DNA of 64,000 nucleotides from Nitrospira sp. KM1 (GCF_011405515.1 NZ_AP022671.1:1674001-1738000), one strand, 5' to 3'. Numbered from the stretch's first letter, positions 9,697 through 18,335 are shown. Notes: generated by a model from the sequence alone, not told the origin. Program-made: numbers and translations.

Positions 9697-11067
9697 ATGA
9701 AGGCGAAAATCCTCATCGTCGACGACGATCCCGACATTGCCATGATGCTGGAGGACCGCCTGCAATCCTGTGACTACGGTACCGTGACCGCGCGTGACGG
9801 CGTTCAGGCCTTGGAACTAGTAGAGCAGGAAGCGCCGCATCTTATGCTGCTCGACCTCGATATGCCGCGGATGACCGGGCTCGAAGTCCTCAAACGCCTG
9901 CCGAAAGTCAGACCCGCCGAAGATCTACCGGTCATCGTGATGACGGCGCACGGTTCGATCGAAGCCGCCGTCGAAGCCATGAAGGACGGCGCCCATGACT
10001 TTCTGACCAAGCCGCTGGACAAAGATCATCTCCTGCTGGTCATCGGCAAGGCGCTGGAACGGGATTCATTGAAACGGCAGGTCGCCTGCCTGCGCTCAGA
10101 AGTCGACAGCCGTTACACGTCGATCATCGGCAACAGTCCCAATTTTCGCCTCGTCATGGAAGCGGCGCAGCGTGCCGCCAAGTCGGACGTGGGAGTCCTG
10201 CTCCTCGGAGAGAGTGGAACCGGCAAGGAGCTGTTTGCGCGTTCGATTCACCAGTGGAGCCCTCGCCATGCGCATCCGCTCGTCGTCATTAATTGTGTCG
10301 CCCTGACGGAAACCCTTTTAGAGAACGAACTGTTCGGGCACGAGCGTGGAGCGTTCACCGGCGCGGACCGGCTGCAAAAAGGCAAGCTGGAAATGGCGGA
10401 CGGCGGCACCGTCTTTCTCGATGAGATCGGCGACATGTCCCTCCCGTTGCAAGCCAAGCTGCTGCGCGTGCTCCAAGACAGAGAATTTCATCGTGTGGGC
10501 GGCACGCGGCTGGTTTCGGTCGATATCCGGGTCATCGCCGCCACCAATAAAGACCTGAAACAGGCCGTGAAAGCCGGCCAATTCCGTGAGGACCTGTTCT
10601 TCCGGTTGAACGTCATCAACCTCACGCTGCCGCCACTCAGAGACCGCCAGGAGGATATCCAATCCCTGGCTCGGTTTTTCTTGAACCGGCATGCCAAAGA
10701 AGCGAAGCGTCCGGGCATGATGTTCAGCCACGAGGCGATGGATGCGATGTTGTGCCATACGTGGCCGGGCAACATCCGCGAACTCGACAACGTCATCGCC
10801 CGCGCGGTGATCCTGAGTCAATCCGAAATCATCGAACCCGTCATGCTGTCGCTCGACAACACGAGCAGCGACTCACGGCACGAGCCTCTCACCTATATTT
10901 CCCTTCCGTATCACCGGTCCATGGAAGAGCACAGTCGGCATATTATCGGTCAGGCGCTCAAACATGCTTCGGGCAACCAGACCAAAGCCGCCGAACGGCT
11001 CCAGCTCCAACGCACATACCTGGCGCGCCTGATCAGACAGCAGAAAATGAGACAGGAAGAGGTCTAA
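9697..11067 (+). CDS. Sigma-54 dependent response regulator (NtrC family)
   Basis: The 456 residues show the full three-domain plan. The receiver domain has the acidic pocket DDD at 9-11 and phospho-acceptor Asp53 (LLDLDMP), with Lys105 in TKPLD. The AAA+ ATPase follows with Walker A GESGTGKE (171-178), the sigma-54 contact loop GAFTGA (218-223) and Walker B TVFLDEIG. The C-terminus is a Fis-type helix-turn-helix (about 410-450: IGQALKHASGNQTKAAERLQ). It should activate sigma-54 promoters after phosphorylation. No histidine kinase gene is adjacent, so its partner and targets are unknown. A GGAAAGGA ribosome site precedes the ATG. Its stop codon is two bases from the convergent murU-like gene. 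Confidence 0.95.
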   Translation: MKAKILIVDDDPDIAMMLEDRLQSCDYGTVTARDGVQALELVEQEAPHLMLLDLDMPRMTGLEVLKRLPKVRPAEDLPVIVMTAHGSIEAAVEAMKDGAHDFLTKPLDKDHLLLVIGKALERDSLKRQVACLRSEVDSRYTSIIGNSPNFRLVMEAAQRAAKSDVGVLLLGESGTGKELFARSIHQWSPRHAHPLVVINCVALTETLLENELFGHERGAFTGADRLQKGKLEMADGGTVFLDEIGDMSLPLQAKLLRVLQDREFHRVGGTRLVSVDIRVIAATNKDLKQAVKAGQFREDLFFRLNVINLTLPPLRDRQEDIQSLARFFLNRHAKEAKRPGMMFSHEAMDAMLCHTWPGNIRELDNVIARAVILSQSEIIEPVMLSLDNTSSDSRHEPLTYISLPYHRSMEEHSRHIIGQALKHASGNQTKAAERLQLQRTYLARLIRQQKMRQEEV

Positions 11068-11069
11068 CC

Positions 11070-11819
11070 CTACTGGTGGGATGCCGCGAGGGCGCGGGCA
11101 GACAGGTGAATCAATCCGTTGGCGACATCATGCTCCGCCTGGGCATAGCGCTCCGGCGTACCGATGTCGGACCAGTACCCCGCATGATCGTACCCCATGA
11201 CCGCATCGCCTCGTTGAACAGCCGCGACATAGGCATCGATGATAGAGGAGGGTTTGCCCTTGGGAACCTCTCGCAGAAGACGGGGATGCACGATGTGGAC
11301 GCCGGCAAACATGCGGGGTTGCGTATCCAACGGTTCGGGCCGCCCGCGTCCCGTGATACGGACCACACGCCGTCCGTCGTCAACCTCCACCATGCCCCAG
11401 GTCGCCGCATCGGGATCGGGCCGCAATACCATCGTCGCCGCGGCTCGCCGGTCACGGTGGAAGGCGCAGAGCGCGTCCAGATCGATCTCCACCAACGTGT
11501 CGCCATTCATCACCAGCACCGGCTCTCCTGAAAAGTTCTGCTCCACTTGCTTGATCGCGCCGCCGGTCCCAAGAATGACCGGCTCATGCGAATAGAGCAG
11601 CCGCAACCCGAATTTCGAGCCGTTGCCGAGCGCCTGCTCGATCATCGGACTGAGATAATGGAGATTGATCACCACGTCATGGAATCCGTGCCGCTTGAGG
11701 AGCAGGAGATTCCAGACGATCAGCGGTGTTCCGCCTACCGGAAGAAGGGGTTTCGGGATCGTATTCGTCAGCGGTCTCAGGCGAGTCCCCAATCCCGCGG
11801 CGAGGATCATGGCTTTCAC
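11070..11819 (-). CDS. Sugar-1-phosphate nucleotidyltransferase, MurU-like
   Basis: This 249-residue protein has the nucleotidyltransferase signature MILAAGLGTRLRPLTNTIPK with GXGTRL and PKPLLPVG, then VMNGDTLVEID for metal-bound sugar nucleotide. Its size and closeness to the upstream AmgK-like kinase match MurU, the N-acetylmuramate-1-phosphate uridylyltransferase of the peptidoglycan recycling route that bypasses de novo UDP-MurNAc synthesis. A GDP-mannose or dTDP-glucose pyrophosphorylase role is the alternative. The start is GTG at 11819, with the next Met at codon 4. The 78-base gap after the kinase gene and shared direction suggest co-transcription. Confidence 0.8.
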   Translation of the reverse strand: MKAMILAAGLGTRLRPLTNTIPKPLLPVGGTPLIVWNLLLLKRHGFHDVVINLHYLSPMIEQALGNGSKFGLRLLYSHEPVILGTGGAIKQVEQNFSGEPVLVMNGDTLVEIDLDALCAFHRDRRAAATMVLRPDPDAATWGMVEVDDGRRVVRITGRGRPEPLDTQPRMFAGVHIVHPRLLREVPKGKPSSIIDAYVAAVQRGDAVMGYDHAGYWSDIGTPERYAQAEHDVANGLIHLSARALAASHQ

Positions 11820-11897
11820 AACATCAGTGTTGACGGCCTACGACGAAACTGTGCCTACCGGCAGTTTCCGAACGTCGACCCTCTCCTCCCAGTCGAT

Positions 11898-12998
11898 TCA
11901 CCGCAGCTCCGGCACGTACGCGCTCATGAGCGTGCGTAACGCACCGAGTTCCGGATACTTCAATAAATTACGTTTGACGTATCCGAGCGTTCTCGGAATG
12001 TCGGCGAGAAATTTTGGATTCCCCTTGATCCGGTCGATGTAGACGAATCGACCGGCCGCTTTTAAGTTTCGCTGGATGCTGGTGAAATCGAAGACTCGGC
12101 GAAAGGTGTCCCGATTCGCCCGGGTCCGTTGCCATTCATCCATGTGGTCGAGATAGTAGGCGAGCAACCGGTCGATAAGCGCTTCATCGAGTGCAATATA
12201 GGCGTCTCGGAGCAAAGACGCAAGATCATAACTGGCGGGACCCATCAACGCATCCTGAAAATCGATGATCCCCAGCCGGTCGCCGCCGACCATGAGGTTC
12301 CTCGAATGGTAGTCCCGATGAACGAAGACGCGGGGCTCTCCCGCCAACAGTTCCGATATCTTTTGAAATTCGTCGCGCAACGCGCGGCGGTCGTCGGGCC
12401 CTACCGGTTGACCATGCCGGGCTTCGATTCCGTATTCCACAAAATGATCGAACTCCCACATGAGGAGCGGCACGTCGAAATGTCGGTGAAATGCAAGGAT
12501 CCCGGGATGGGCAGGCGCACTGGCCTTGAGCTGAATCCGCACGAGCCCGTCGATCGCTTGACGGTATCGCAACTCCAATTCGTCCGGTCGCGACGCCCGG
12601 CAGGCTTCGAACAGCGTGAGGTCTCCCAAATCCTCCAGATACAGCAGACCGGCCGCCTGGTCATAGTGGTACAGCGCGGGAACGGCCACGCCGGCGTTGA
12701 GAAGGTGACGATGGATATTCAGGAACGGAAGCTCGTTCACGGCGTGGGAGCCGCTCACCGCTTCTTCGGATTGCTTGAACGCTTCCGGCTCGGCCAACTG
12801 CATGAGAATCACCGACCGAGCGGGCGAGGCGTCCAGCTCGATACGGAAATACCGGCGATTGGACGCATCTCCGGCGAGCGGGATCAAATTCCTGAAGGTG
12901 GCGTTGAACGGAAGCTTCGAACCGACGGCGTCTGACACGTGCGCCGGATCGGGCCGCGCGAGCGCCGGAGTCGGCGCAACCGGATCAGTCGTGGCCAT
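11898..12998 (-). CDS. Aminoglycoside-phosphotransferase-fold sugar kinase, AmgK-like
   Basis: This 366-residue protein has the APH kinase fold. IPLAGDASNRRYFRIEL forms the N-lobe loop, LLYLEDLGDLTLFE the hinge, VHRDYHSRNLM the catalytic loop (Asp as base) and LGIIDFQDAL the metal-binding Asp. It matches AmgK, which phosphorylates N-acetylmuramate or N-acetylglucosamine at C1 for MurU in cell-wall recycling, and the MurU-like gene follows it. I chose the ATG at 12998, which lies nine bases behind a perfect TATAAT, over the upstream ATG at 13025, because the promoter's -10 overlaps the region after that codon. A longer frame running into vanZ has no family resemblance. Confidence 0.82.
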   Translation of the reverse strand: MATTDPVAPTPALARPDPAHVSDAVGSKLPFNATFRNLIPLAGDASNRRYFRIELDASPARSVILMQLAEPEAFKQSEEAVSGSHAVNELPFLNIHRHLLNAGVAVPALYHYDQAAGLLYLEDLGDLTLFEACRASRPDELELRYRQAIDGLVRIQLKASAPAHPGILAFHRHFDVPLLMWEFDHFVEYGIEARHGQPVGPDDRRALRDEFQKISELLAGEPRVFVHRDYHSRNLMVGGDRLGIIDFQDALMGPASYDLASLLRDAYIALDEALIDRLLAYYLDHMDEWQRTRANRDTFRRVFDFTSIQRNLKAAGRFVYIDRIKGNPKFLADIPRTLGYVKRNLLKYPELGALRTLMSAYVPELR

Positions 12999-13007
12999 AC
13001 GCGGCGC

Positions 13008-13036
13008 ATTATACTGAGCGGTCATGGGCTTGTCAC
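13008..13036 (-). promoter_or_regulatory. Promoter of amgK-murU, leaderless geometry
   Basis: GTGACA (13036 to 13031, five of six consensus bases), a 17-base spacer and perfect TATAAT (13013 to 13008) face the amgK-like gene. The ATG at 12998 begins ten bases from the end of the -10 box, so the message should have almost no leader. It lies just downstream of the vanZ stop. Confidence 0.6.
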
Positions 13037-13050
13037 GAAAGCATCCGACA

Positions 13051-13461
13051 TCATCGCGTGGTGATCTGACTCCAACCGACTGCGCCGATCGCTGCGCCGA
13101 ATGTATCTGCGATCCAGTCGACCACGCTGACCTCGCGCAACGGCACGAAGCTCTGATGAATTTCATCCGTGATGCCGTATGCCGAAGCCGCAACGATCGC
13201 CAACGTGACTGCGCGACTGGCGGCCGCGGGTCCAGCGGCCCACCGCAATGCCCGATAGGCAAGCACCGCGAGGATGGCATATTCGACGAAGTGCAACACT
13301 TTGTCGCTGAGTTGCTTGAACATGAAGTCCGGCAGCTGCTCTTCCGGATGCGATTGAGACGACAGATAGAAAATCACGCCGGCATAGACGATCAGCGGCG
13401 CCCAGTAGCGCCACACGTGATGTAGAGAAGTCGCGTTCGTCGTAAAACCGGCGGTCTCCAT
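13051..13461 (-). CDS. VanZ family membrane protein
   Basis: The 136-residue protein has the VanZ-like pattern: a first membrane helix around APLIVYAGVIFYLSSQSHP, the conserved DKVLHFVEYAILAVLAYRAL helix, and the last conserved block ITDEIHQSFVPLREVSVVDW with the Asp-Glu-x-x-Gln motif, followed by a final membrane helix. The start at 13461 is set by an excellent AAGGAG six bases upstream; a longer frame adds 23 residues without support. VanZ proteins are small inner-membrane proteins, named for teicoplanin resistance but mostly of unknown role. Here it precedes cell-wall recycling genes and is divergent from the GH57 gene. Confidence 0.85.
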   Translation of the reverse strand: METAGFTTNATSLHHVWRYWAPLIVYAGVIFYLSSQSHPEEQLPDFMFKQLSDKVLHFVEYAILAVLAYRALRWAAGPAAASRAVTLAIVAASAYGITDEIHQSFVPLREVSVVDWIADTFGAAIGAVGWSQITTR

Positions 13462-13538
13462 ATTTCTCCTTCGTTGCAAGCTCCCTACCCCTATGACATA
13501 CTCTTTTTCGGTTCGCAAATGACTTTCCACTCTTGAGC

Positions 13539-15743
13539 ATGAAGACCGCCTACGTCTGCTTCTTCTGGCACATGCATCAGCCGTATTACACCGATCCCGT
13601 CTCGGGTTCGGCCAGTATGCCCTGGGTGCGCCTGCACGCCACGAAAGCCTACTTTGATATGGCGCACCGGCTCGAGCAATTCCCTTTGGTCAAGGCCACC
13701 TTCAACTTCACCCCATCCCTGTTGCTTCAGCTTCAGGAAATCGGAGAAGGAATCGTCCGCGATCTCTTCCTGGAGCACACCGAAAAACCCGCCGCTGAGC
13801 TGCGGGCCGGAGAAAAAGCGTTCCTGTTGAAACATTTCTTTTCGGCGAACTGGCAGACGATGGTCCATCCGTTTCCCCGCTATCGCGAATTGTTGGAAAA
13901 ACGCGGGGCTGATGGATCTGTCCTGAGTCTGGAGCGCGGCGCCCGCCTGTTCACCGCACAGGACTTTCTCGATCTGCAGGTCTGGTTCAATCTCGCATGG
14001 TTCGGCTACGGATCGGTCCACCGTTATCCAAGGCTCGCATACTTTCGCGCCAAGAACCGGGGATTTTCCGAAGACGACAAGCGCGAACTGCTCCAGTGGC
14101 AACGCACGGTGGTCCGCGACATCGTTCCCATGTACCGGCGCCTACTCGACCGTGGTCAGGTCGAATTGACCACGACACCGTTTTATCATCCGATTCTTCC
14201 GTTGGTGATCGATACGGACGTGACGCGGAGGGCGCGGCCCGATTTGCCGTTGCCGGTTCGATTCCGGGCTCCGGAGGATGCCCAGGGACAACTCAAGCAA
14301 GCCGTCGAATTTCACACGACCACATTTGGACAACCACCGACCGGGCTGTGGCCTTCGGAAGGCTCGGTGTGTCCGGAACTGATCTCCATGCTGCCTCCGC
14401 TCGGCCTCCGATGGCTGGCGACCGACGAAGGCAACCTCGCCCGCTCTCTTCATGCGGACCATCGTCCGTGGCACAAAGAGTCAAATTTGTACCACGCGTA
14501 TCGCGTTGGAGTATCGGGACAGGAAATGTCGATGATCTTCCGCGACCGGGAGATCTCAGATGCCTTCGGATTTATCTATCACAAGACGAGCCCTGATGCC
14601 GCGGCCGACGACGTGTTGCGCCGCATCGATCGAATCGTACGCGACGTGCCGCAGGAGCACGTGTTGATTCCGATCGTGTTGGACGGAGAAAATCCCTGGG
14701 AGCATTATCATGAAGGCGGTGAGCAACTTTTGGGACGCCTCTATCAGGCGTTCAGCGATCGCGCACCCGATCACGAGGGAACGGCGCGGATCGTGGCAGC
14801 CACGATGTCGGAGGCATTGGCCGCCATGCCGCCCTCGGACAGATTGAGCCACCTGCACTCAGGATCCTGGATCAACCAGGATTTTAAGATCTGGATCGGA
14901 CATCAGGAGGACAATCGAGGCTGGGACCTGCTTGGCATGACGAGAACGCGCCTGCTCGAAGTGTCACCGACGTTGCCGGCGGAACGTGCGAAGGCCGCAT
15001 GGAACGAACTGTACGCTGCCGAAGGAAGCGATTGGTTTTGGTGGTACGGTGACGACTTCGATACCGCCTACAAGGAGGAGTTCGATCGCCTGTTCAGAAC
15101 CCACCTTCGAAACGTCTGGACTCTGGCCGGACTCATGCCTCCGGATGTGCTCAGCGAACCCATCTGCGGCGCACGGGTGTTTCAAGACATTGATCTGGTC
15201 ACTCATCCGGTTTCGTTTCTGAATCCAACCATCGACGGGACGGTGACCGACTTTTTCGAATGGCGGGGGGCGGGATTCATCAATCCTCATCCGCCACTCG
15301 GCGCCATGTGGAAAGCCGATGGACTATTTACCGCGATTTATTTCGGATGGAACCTGGACTCTCTGTTCCTACGTCTTGATCCGGACGTTCAGTCATCCGC
15401 CCGCCGTGACGGTCTGACCATTGAACTGCATCTCCAAAGTCCGGGGGACCAGTACCGCATCGCGATTCCCATGCATCCATCTCCTCCCCAATCGTACGTT
15501 CTCTCCAGAAGATCCCCTAGCGGCTCATGGGAAGACCAGGGTACGTTCACCTACATCAGTCACCATGCGGTCCTGGAATTGGCTATCCCTCTGGGCAATC
15601 TGAAACTCGCCCAAGGGGAGGAAGTCCGAATGAGCATCGTCGCGCTTGAACAAGGACTCGAACTTGCCCGCTACCCTCACCATCAACCTGCCGTCCTGAC
15701 TGTTCCGGGACCGGAATTCGAAGCGACCGTCTGGCGCGTGTAA
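13539..15743 (+). CDS. Glycoside hydrolase family 57 protein
   Basis: This 734-residue enzyme shows the GH57 motifs in order: FFWHMHQPYY at the N-terminus (His-x-His-Gln-Pro), LWPSEGSVCPE near residue 270 with the expected nucleophile Glu, WLATDEGN near 295, and PIVLDGENPWEHY near 380. A central helical part follows, and from about residue 560 a beta-rich C-terminal domain. GH57 enzymes act on alpha-glucans (amylase, amylopullulanase, branching or 4-alpha-glucanotransferase); the exact reaction is not readable here. There is no signal peptide, so it acts in the cytoplasm, perhaps on glycogen. The ATG at 13539 is preferred; TTG two codons earlier is possible. The GalT-like gene follows 113 bases later. 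Confidence 0.9.
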   Translation: MKTAYVCFFWHMHQPYYTDPVSGSASMPWVRLHATKAYFDMAHRLEQFPLVKATFNFTPSLLLQLQEIGEGIVRDLFLEHTEKPAAELRAGEKAFLLKHFFSANWQTMVHPFPRYRELLEKRGADGSVLSLERGARLFTAQDFLDLQVWFNLAWFGYGSVHRYPRLAYFRAKNRGFSEDDKRELLQWQRTVVRDIVPMYRRLLDRGQVELTTTPFYHPILPLVIDTDVTRRARPDLPLPVRFRAPEDAQGQLKQAVEFHTTTFGQPPTGLWPSEGSVCPELISMLPPLGLRWLATDEGNLARSLHADHRPWHKESNLYHAYRVGVSGQEMSMIFRDREISDAFGFIYHKTSPDAAADDVLRRIDRIVRDVPQEHVLIPIVLDGENPWEHYHEGGEQLLGRLYQAFSDRAPDHEGTARIVAATMSEALAAMPPSDRLSHLHSGSWINQDFKIWIGHQEDNRGWDLLGMTRTRLLEVSPTLPAERAKAAWNELYAAEGSDWFWWYGDDFDTAYKEEFDRLFRTHLRNVWTLAGLMPPDVLSEPICGARVFQDIDLVTHPVSFLNPTIDGTVTDFFEWRGAGFINPHPPLGAMWKADGLFTAIYFGWNLDSLFLRLDPDVQSSARRDGLTIELHLQSPGDQYRIAIPMHPSPPQSYVLSRRSPSGSWEDQGTFTYISHHAVLELAIPLGNLKLAQGEEVRMSIVALEQGLELARYPHHQPAVLTVPGPEFEATVWRV

Positions 15744-15856
15744 ATGCCTCTAGGGTCTATGCCGAATGCGCTGTTTGAGTTGTGAAAATGGCCCTCCTCT
15801 GACAGACTGGGCAAGAAACGTCGTAATCCCTTTCGTTCAACCAAGACGGAGCCTGT

Positions 15857-16861
15857 ATGCCGGATCTTAGACGAGATCCAGTCGTAGGCCGGTGGGTCAT
15901 CATCTCGACTGAACGAAGCGGACGCCCTCAAGACTTTGTGCAGGTGCAACCGGCCAAATCGATCTCGACCGCACTCTGCCCCTTCTGTCCCGGCCAGGAA
16001 CGGCTCACACCGAAGGAAATCATGGCATACCGGCCTCATCCCGCCGACCCCAACGCGCCGACTTGGACCGTACGCGTGATCCCGAACAAATACCCGGCTC
16101 TGCAGGTGGAGGGAGAGCTGGGGCGGGAAGGCATCGGACTCTACGACCGAATGAACGGCGTTGGGGCACATGAAGTCATCATCGAATCTCCAGGCCACAA
16201 GGATGGTCTCGCGGAGATCCCGGTCAAGAAAATCGAGGACGTTCTCTGGGCCTACCGCGATCGGATCATCGACCTGAAAAACGACCGGCGATTTCGCTAT
16301 ATCCTGATCTTCAAGAATCATGGAGCCGCCGCCGGCTCGACGCTCGAACACAGCCATTCGCAACTCATCGCACTCCCTGTCGTACCGACGAGCGTCATGG
16401 AGGAGATCCACGGATGCCGCACCTATTTCCAGCAGAAGGAACGTTGTATCTACTGCGACATGATCCGGCAGGACCTGTCAGAAGGCAGGCGGATCATCGC
16501 GGAGAACTCCGAATTCGTATGTATGACGCCGTTTGCGCCGCGCTTCCCCTTCGAAATGTGGATCATACCCAAACGGCACGACAGTGCGTTTGAGAATGGC
16601 CAGCGGCCTCAACTCGAGTTTTTGGCATCGATCCTTTCCGAATCGCTGCGGCGCATGGACAAAGTCTTGTCCAAACCGGCCTTCAATTTCGTACTCCACA
16701 ATTCGCCTCTGAACGGGCACGCCAACGAGTTTTATCACTGGCACCTCGAAATCATGCCGAAGCTGACTCAGGTAGCCGGATTCGAATGGGGAACGGGTTT
16801 CTACATCAACCCGGTTTCTCCGGAGGAATGCGCCAAGTTCCTTCGTGGCGTGACGCTCTGA
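15857..16861 (+). CDS. GalT-like hexose-1-phosphate nucleotidyltransferase with HSH active site
   Basis: The 334-residue protein belongs to the GalT branch of the HIT superfamily. Zinc cysteines appear as CPFC (41-44), and the active-site histidine motif is EHSHSQLIALP (His165-Ser-His167-Ser-Gln169). Classical galactose-1-phosphate uridylyltransferases have His-Pro-His; the His-Ser-His form is known from GalT-like enzymes such as plant ADP-glucose phosphorylase. The C-terminal domain has NFVLHNSPLNGHANEFYHWH. Together with the GH57 gene next door this suggests a role in glucose-1-phosphate or glycogen metabolism rather than galactose breakdown; that is inference. GGAG lies about seven bases before the ATG. 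Confidence 0.85.
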   Translation: MPDLRRDPVVGRWVIISTERSGRPQDFVQVQPAKSISTALCPFCPGQERLTPKEIMAYRPHPADPNAPTWTVRVIPNKYPALQVEGELGREGIGLYDRMNGVGAHEVIIESPGHKDGLAEIPVKKIEDVLWAYRDRIIDLKNDRRFRYILIFKNHGAAAGSTLEHSHSQLIALPVVPTSVMEEIHGCRTYFQQKERCIYCDMIRQDLSEGRRIIAENSEFVCMTPFAPRFPFEMWIIPKRHDSAFENGQRPQLEFLASILSESLRRMDKVLSKPAFNFVLHNSPLNGHANEFYHWHLEIMPKLTQVAGFEWGTGFYINPVSPEECAKFLRGVTL

Positions 16862-16874
16862 ACCGGCGCGCGAC

Positions 16875-16904
16875 TTGCCCGTCGACACGGGACGCGCGTA
16901 TCAT
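16875..16904 (+). promoter_or_regulatory. Promoter of the MoaD-like gene, leaderless geometry
   Basis: TTGCCC (16875-16880), an 18-base spacer and TATCAT (16899-16904) lie directly in front of the small gene. The ATG begins at 16910, five bases after the -10, so transcript and coding sequence should start together. The -35 is only a partial match. Confidence 0.4.
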
Positions 16905-16909
16905 GCCGC

Positions 16910-17104
16910 ATGCACATCCAGCTCAGTCACCCTCCCAGAACCGTGGACATCAAGGGCCCGAAGCGGGCGAAAGACCTTCTGCGTGAGCTCAACCTCGTGG
17001 TGGAAGCCCATCTCGTGATACGCGGAGACGAATTGGTCACCGAAGACGAGATGCTCTACGATCAGGATCACATTGAAATCCGGCCGGTCATCTCGGGCGG
17101 CTGA
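16910..17104 (+). CDS. MoaD/ThiS-like ubiquitin-fold sulfur carrier (TtuB-like)
   Basis: This 64-residue protein ends in VISGG, the C-terminal Gly-Gly that is adenylated and converted to a thiocarboxylate in MoaD, ThiS and TtuB. The middle has the family pattern KDLLRELNL...VIRGDELVTEDEML. Its neighbour 78 bases downstream is a TtuA-like tRNA thiolase, so it is most likely the sulfur donor for that enzyme (TtuB role). ThiS is less likely because no thiazole synthase is nearby. No Shine-Dalgarno is seen; the start lies five bases behind a -10-like TATCAT. An activating E1-like enzyme (MoeB/TtuC type) must be encoded elsewhere. Confidence 0.85.
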   Translation: MHIQLSHPPRTVDIKGPKRAKDLLRELNLVVEAHLVIRGDELVTEDEMLYDQDHIEIRPVISGG

Positions 17105-17146
17105 AGTCCTACCGAGGCCCGTGCTTCAACCCGCCATGATCCCTGA

Positions 17147-17176
17147 TTGCAATAGCGACGGGACCGTCCGTACAAT
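17147..17176 (+). promoter_or_regulatory. Promoter of the ttuA-like gene, leaderless geometry
   Basis: TTGCAA (17147-17152), an 18-base spacer and TACAAT (17171-17176) precede the gene. The ATG starts at 17183, six bases behind the -10, and no ribosome site is present. The -10 matches five of six consensus bases. Confidence 0.5.
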
Positions 17177-17182
17177 CTCTTC

Positions 17183-18121
17183 ATGAATTGCACCAAGTGT
17201 AAGATGAAGGCCGCGATCAAGCTTCCGCGTCACCATGCCGCGTTCTGCAAATCTTGCTTCACACACTTTACCCATGATCAGGTGGTCAAGGCGGTCAAGT
17301 CACAGCAGATGTTTCGGAAAGAAGACCGCATTCTGGTCGCGGTGTCGGGAGGGAAAGACAGTCTGGCGCTCTGGGACATTCTGCTGAAGTTGGGATACAG
17401 ATCCGATGCGCTCTACGTGAATCTCGGGATCGCCGGATATTCGCATCGCTCTCTGGACAAGGTCCGCTCGTATGCGGACAAGACGGCTGCAGGATACGGG
17501 GCCACCCTTCATATCCATACAGTCGAACAGGAAGAGGGAGCCGGCATCCGCGAACTGTCCATGCTGGTTCATCGTCCGACCTGCTCGACCTGCGGCACGA
17601 TCAAACGTTACCAGTTCAATCGCGCCGCGATCGAGAAACAGTACGATGTGATGGCTACGGGACACAATCTCGACGACGAAGCCGCCCGGCTGCTGGGCAA
17701 TGTGCTGCATTGGCAGGAGGAATATCTCGAGAAGCAGGGGCCGACCCTGCCGGCCTCTCTGGATGGGTTCGCCAAAAAAGTGAAGCCGCTCTATCGCCTC
17801 ACCGAACGGGAACTGGCCGCCTACGCCATCCTGCACGGGATCGACTATATTGTCGACGAATGCCCGATGGCGCAGGGTGCACGAACCTTGCTGTATAAGG
17901 AGGTATTGAACAGGCTGGAAACCGAATCCCCCGGCACAAAACAGAATTTCTATTGGGGGTTTCTCGAGAAACAGAAAGTCAAACCCTCCGTGCGCTCGAC
18001 CATGGCCGAACGCGATCAGGCCTGCCTCCATCCTTGCTCGACATGCGGCCAACCCACCACGGCCGATGTGTGCTCCTACTGTAAACTCATGGCGAAGGCC
18101 AAGACGCATTCGATGTCCTGA
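17183..18121 (+). CDS. tRNA 2-thiolation enzyme of the TtuA/Ncs6 family
   Basis: This 312-residue protein is a PP-loop ATPase with SGGKDS at 55-60. The three cysteines that hold the catalytic 4Fe-4S cluster in TtuA are present: Cys134 and Cys137 (RPTCSTCG) and Cys227 (VDECPMAQG). Zinc fingers flank the fold: CTKC...CKSC at the N-terminus (3-25) and CLHPCSTCG...CSYC at the C-terminus (281-300). The family moves sulfur from a Gly-Gly carrier protein onto tRNA uridine, at U54 in thermophilic bacteria or U34 for Ncs6. The adjacent MoaD-like gene supplies a plausible carrier. Which tRNA position is used here cannot be told from sequence. Confidence 0.9.
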   Translation: MNCTKCKMKAAIKLPRHHAAFCKSCFTHFTHDQVVKAVKSQQMFRKEDRILVAVSGGKDSLALWDILLKLGYRSDALYVNLGIAGYSHRSLDKVRSYADKTAAGYGATLHIHTVEQEEGAGIRELSMLVHRPTCSTCGTIKRYQFNRAAIEKQYDVMATGHNLDDEAARLLGNVLHWQEEYLEKQGPTLPASLDGFAKKVKPLYRLTERELAAYAILHGIDYIVDECPMAQGARTLLYKEVLNRLETESPGTKQNFYWGFLEKQKVKPSVRSTMAERDQACLHPCSTCGQPTTADVCSYCKLMAKAKTHSMS

Positions 18122-18307
18122 CAAACGCACGGCTCGGATCGGCCGGTTCATCCAAACGTCTCCGGGGCCGTTGCCATCGAGCGCGACCAATTGTTCCTAT
18201 TGATCCACACCGGACATTCCGGGATCTTCGGGTCGACCGACTGGCTTCCACCCGCCGTTCTCACTTGCAAACTCCGGTGCCGTCTTCGTAAGCTGGCCTC
18301 CCGGCAG

Positions 18308-18335
18308 TTGATTGTTCCTGTACACGGGTTATCTT
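18308..18335 (+). promoter_or_regulatory. Promoter of dnaJ-like gene, leaderless geometry
   Basis: TTGATT (18308-18313), a 16-base spacer and TATCTT (18330-18335) precede the ATG at 18342 by six bases. No Shine-Dalgarno is visible, again suggesting a leaderless message. Both boxes are four-of-six matches, so this is weaker than the amgK case. Confidence 0.4.

Noticed and set aside
13280-13499. Longer AmgK start inside vanZ (frame open to 13280)
   Set aside because: The extra residues are Arg/Ser/Cys-rich without homology and overlap vanZ, which has a good ribosome site; the promoter at 13008-13036 also lies inside the extension.
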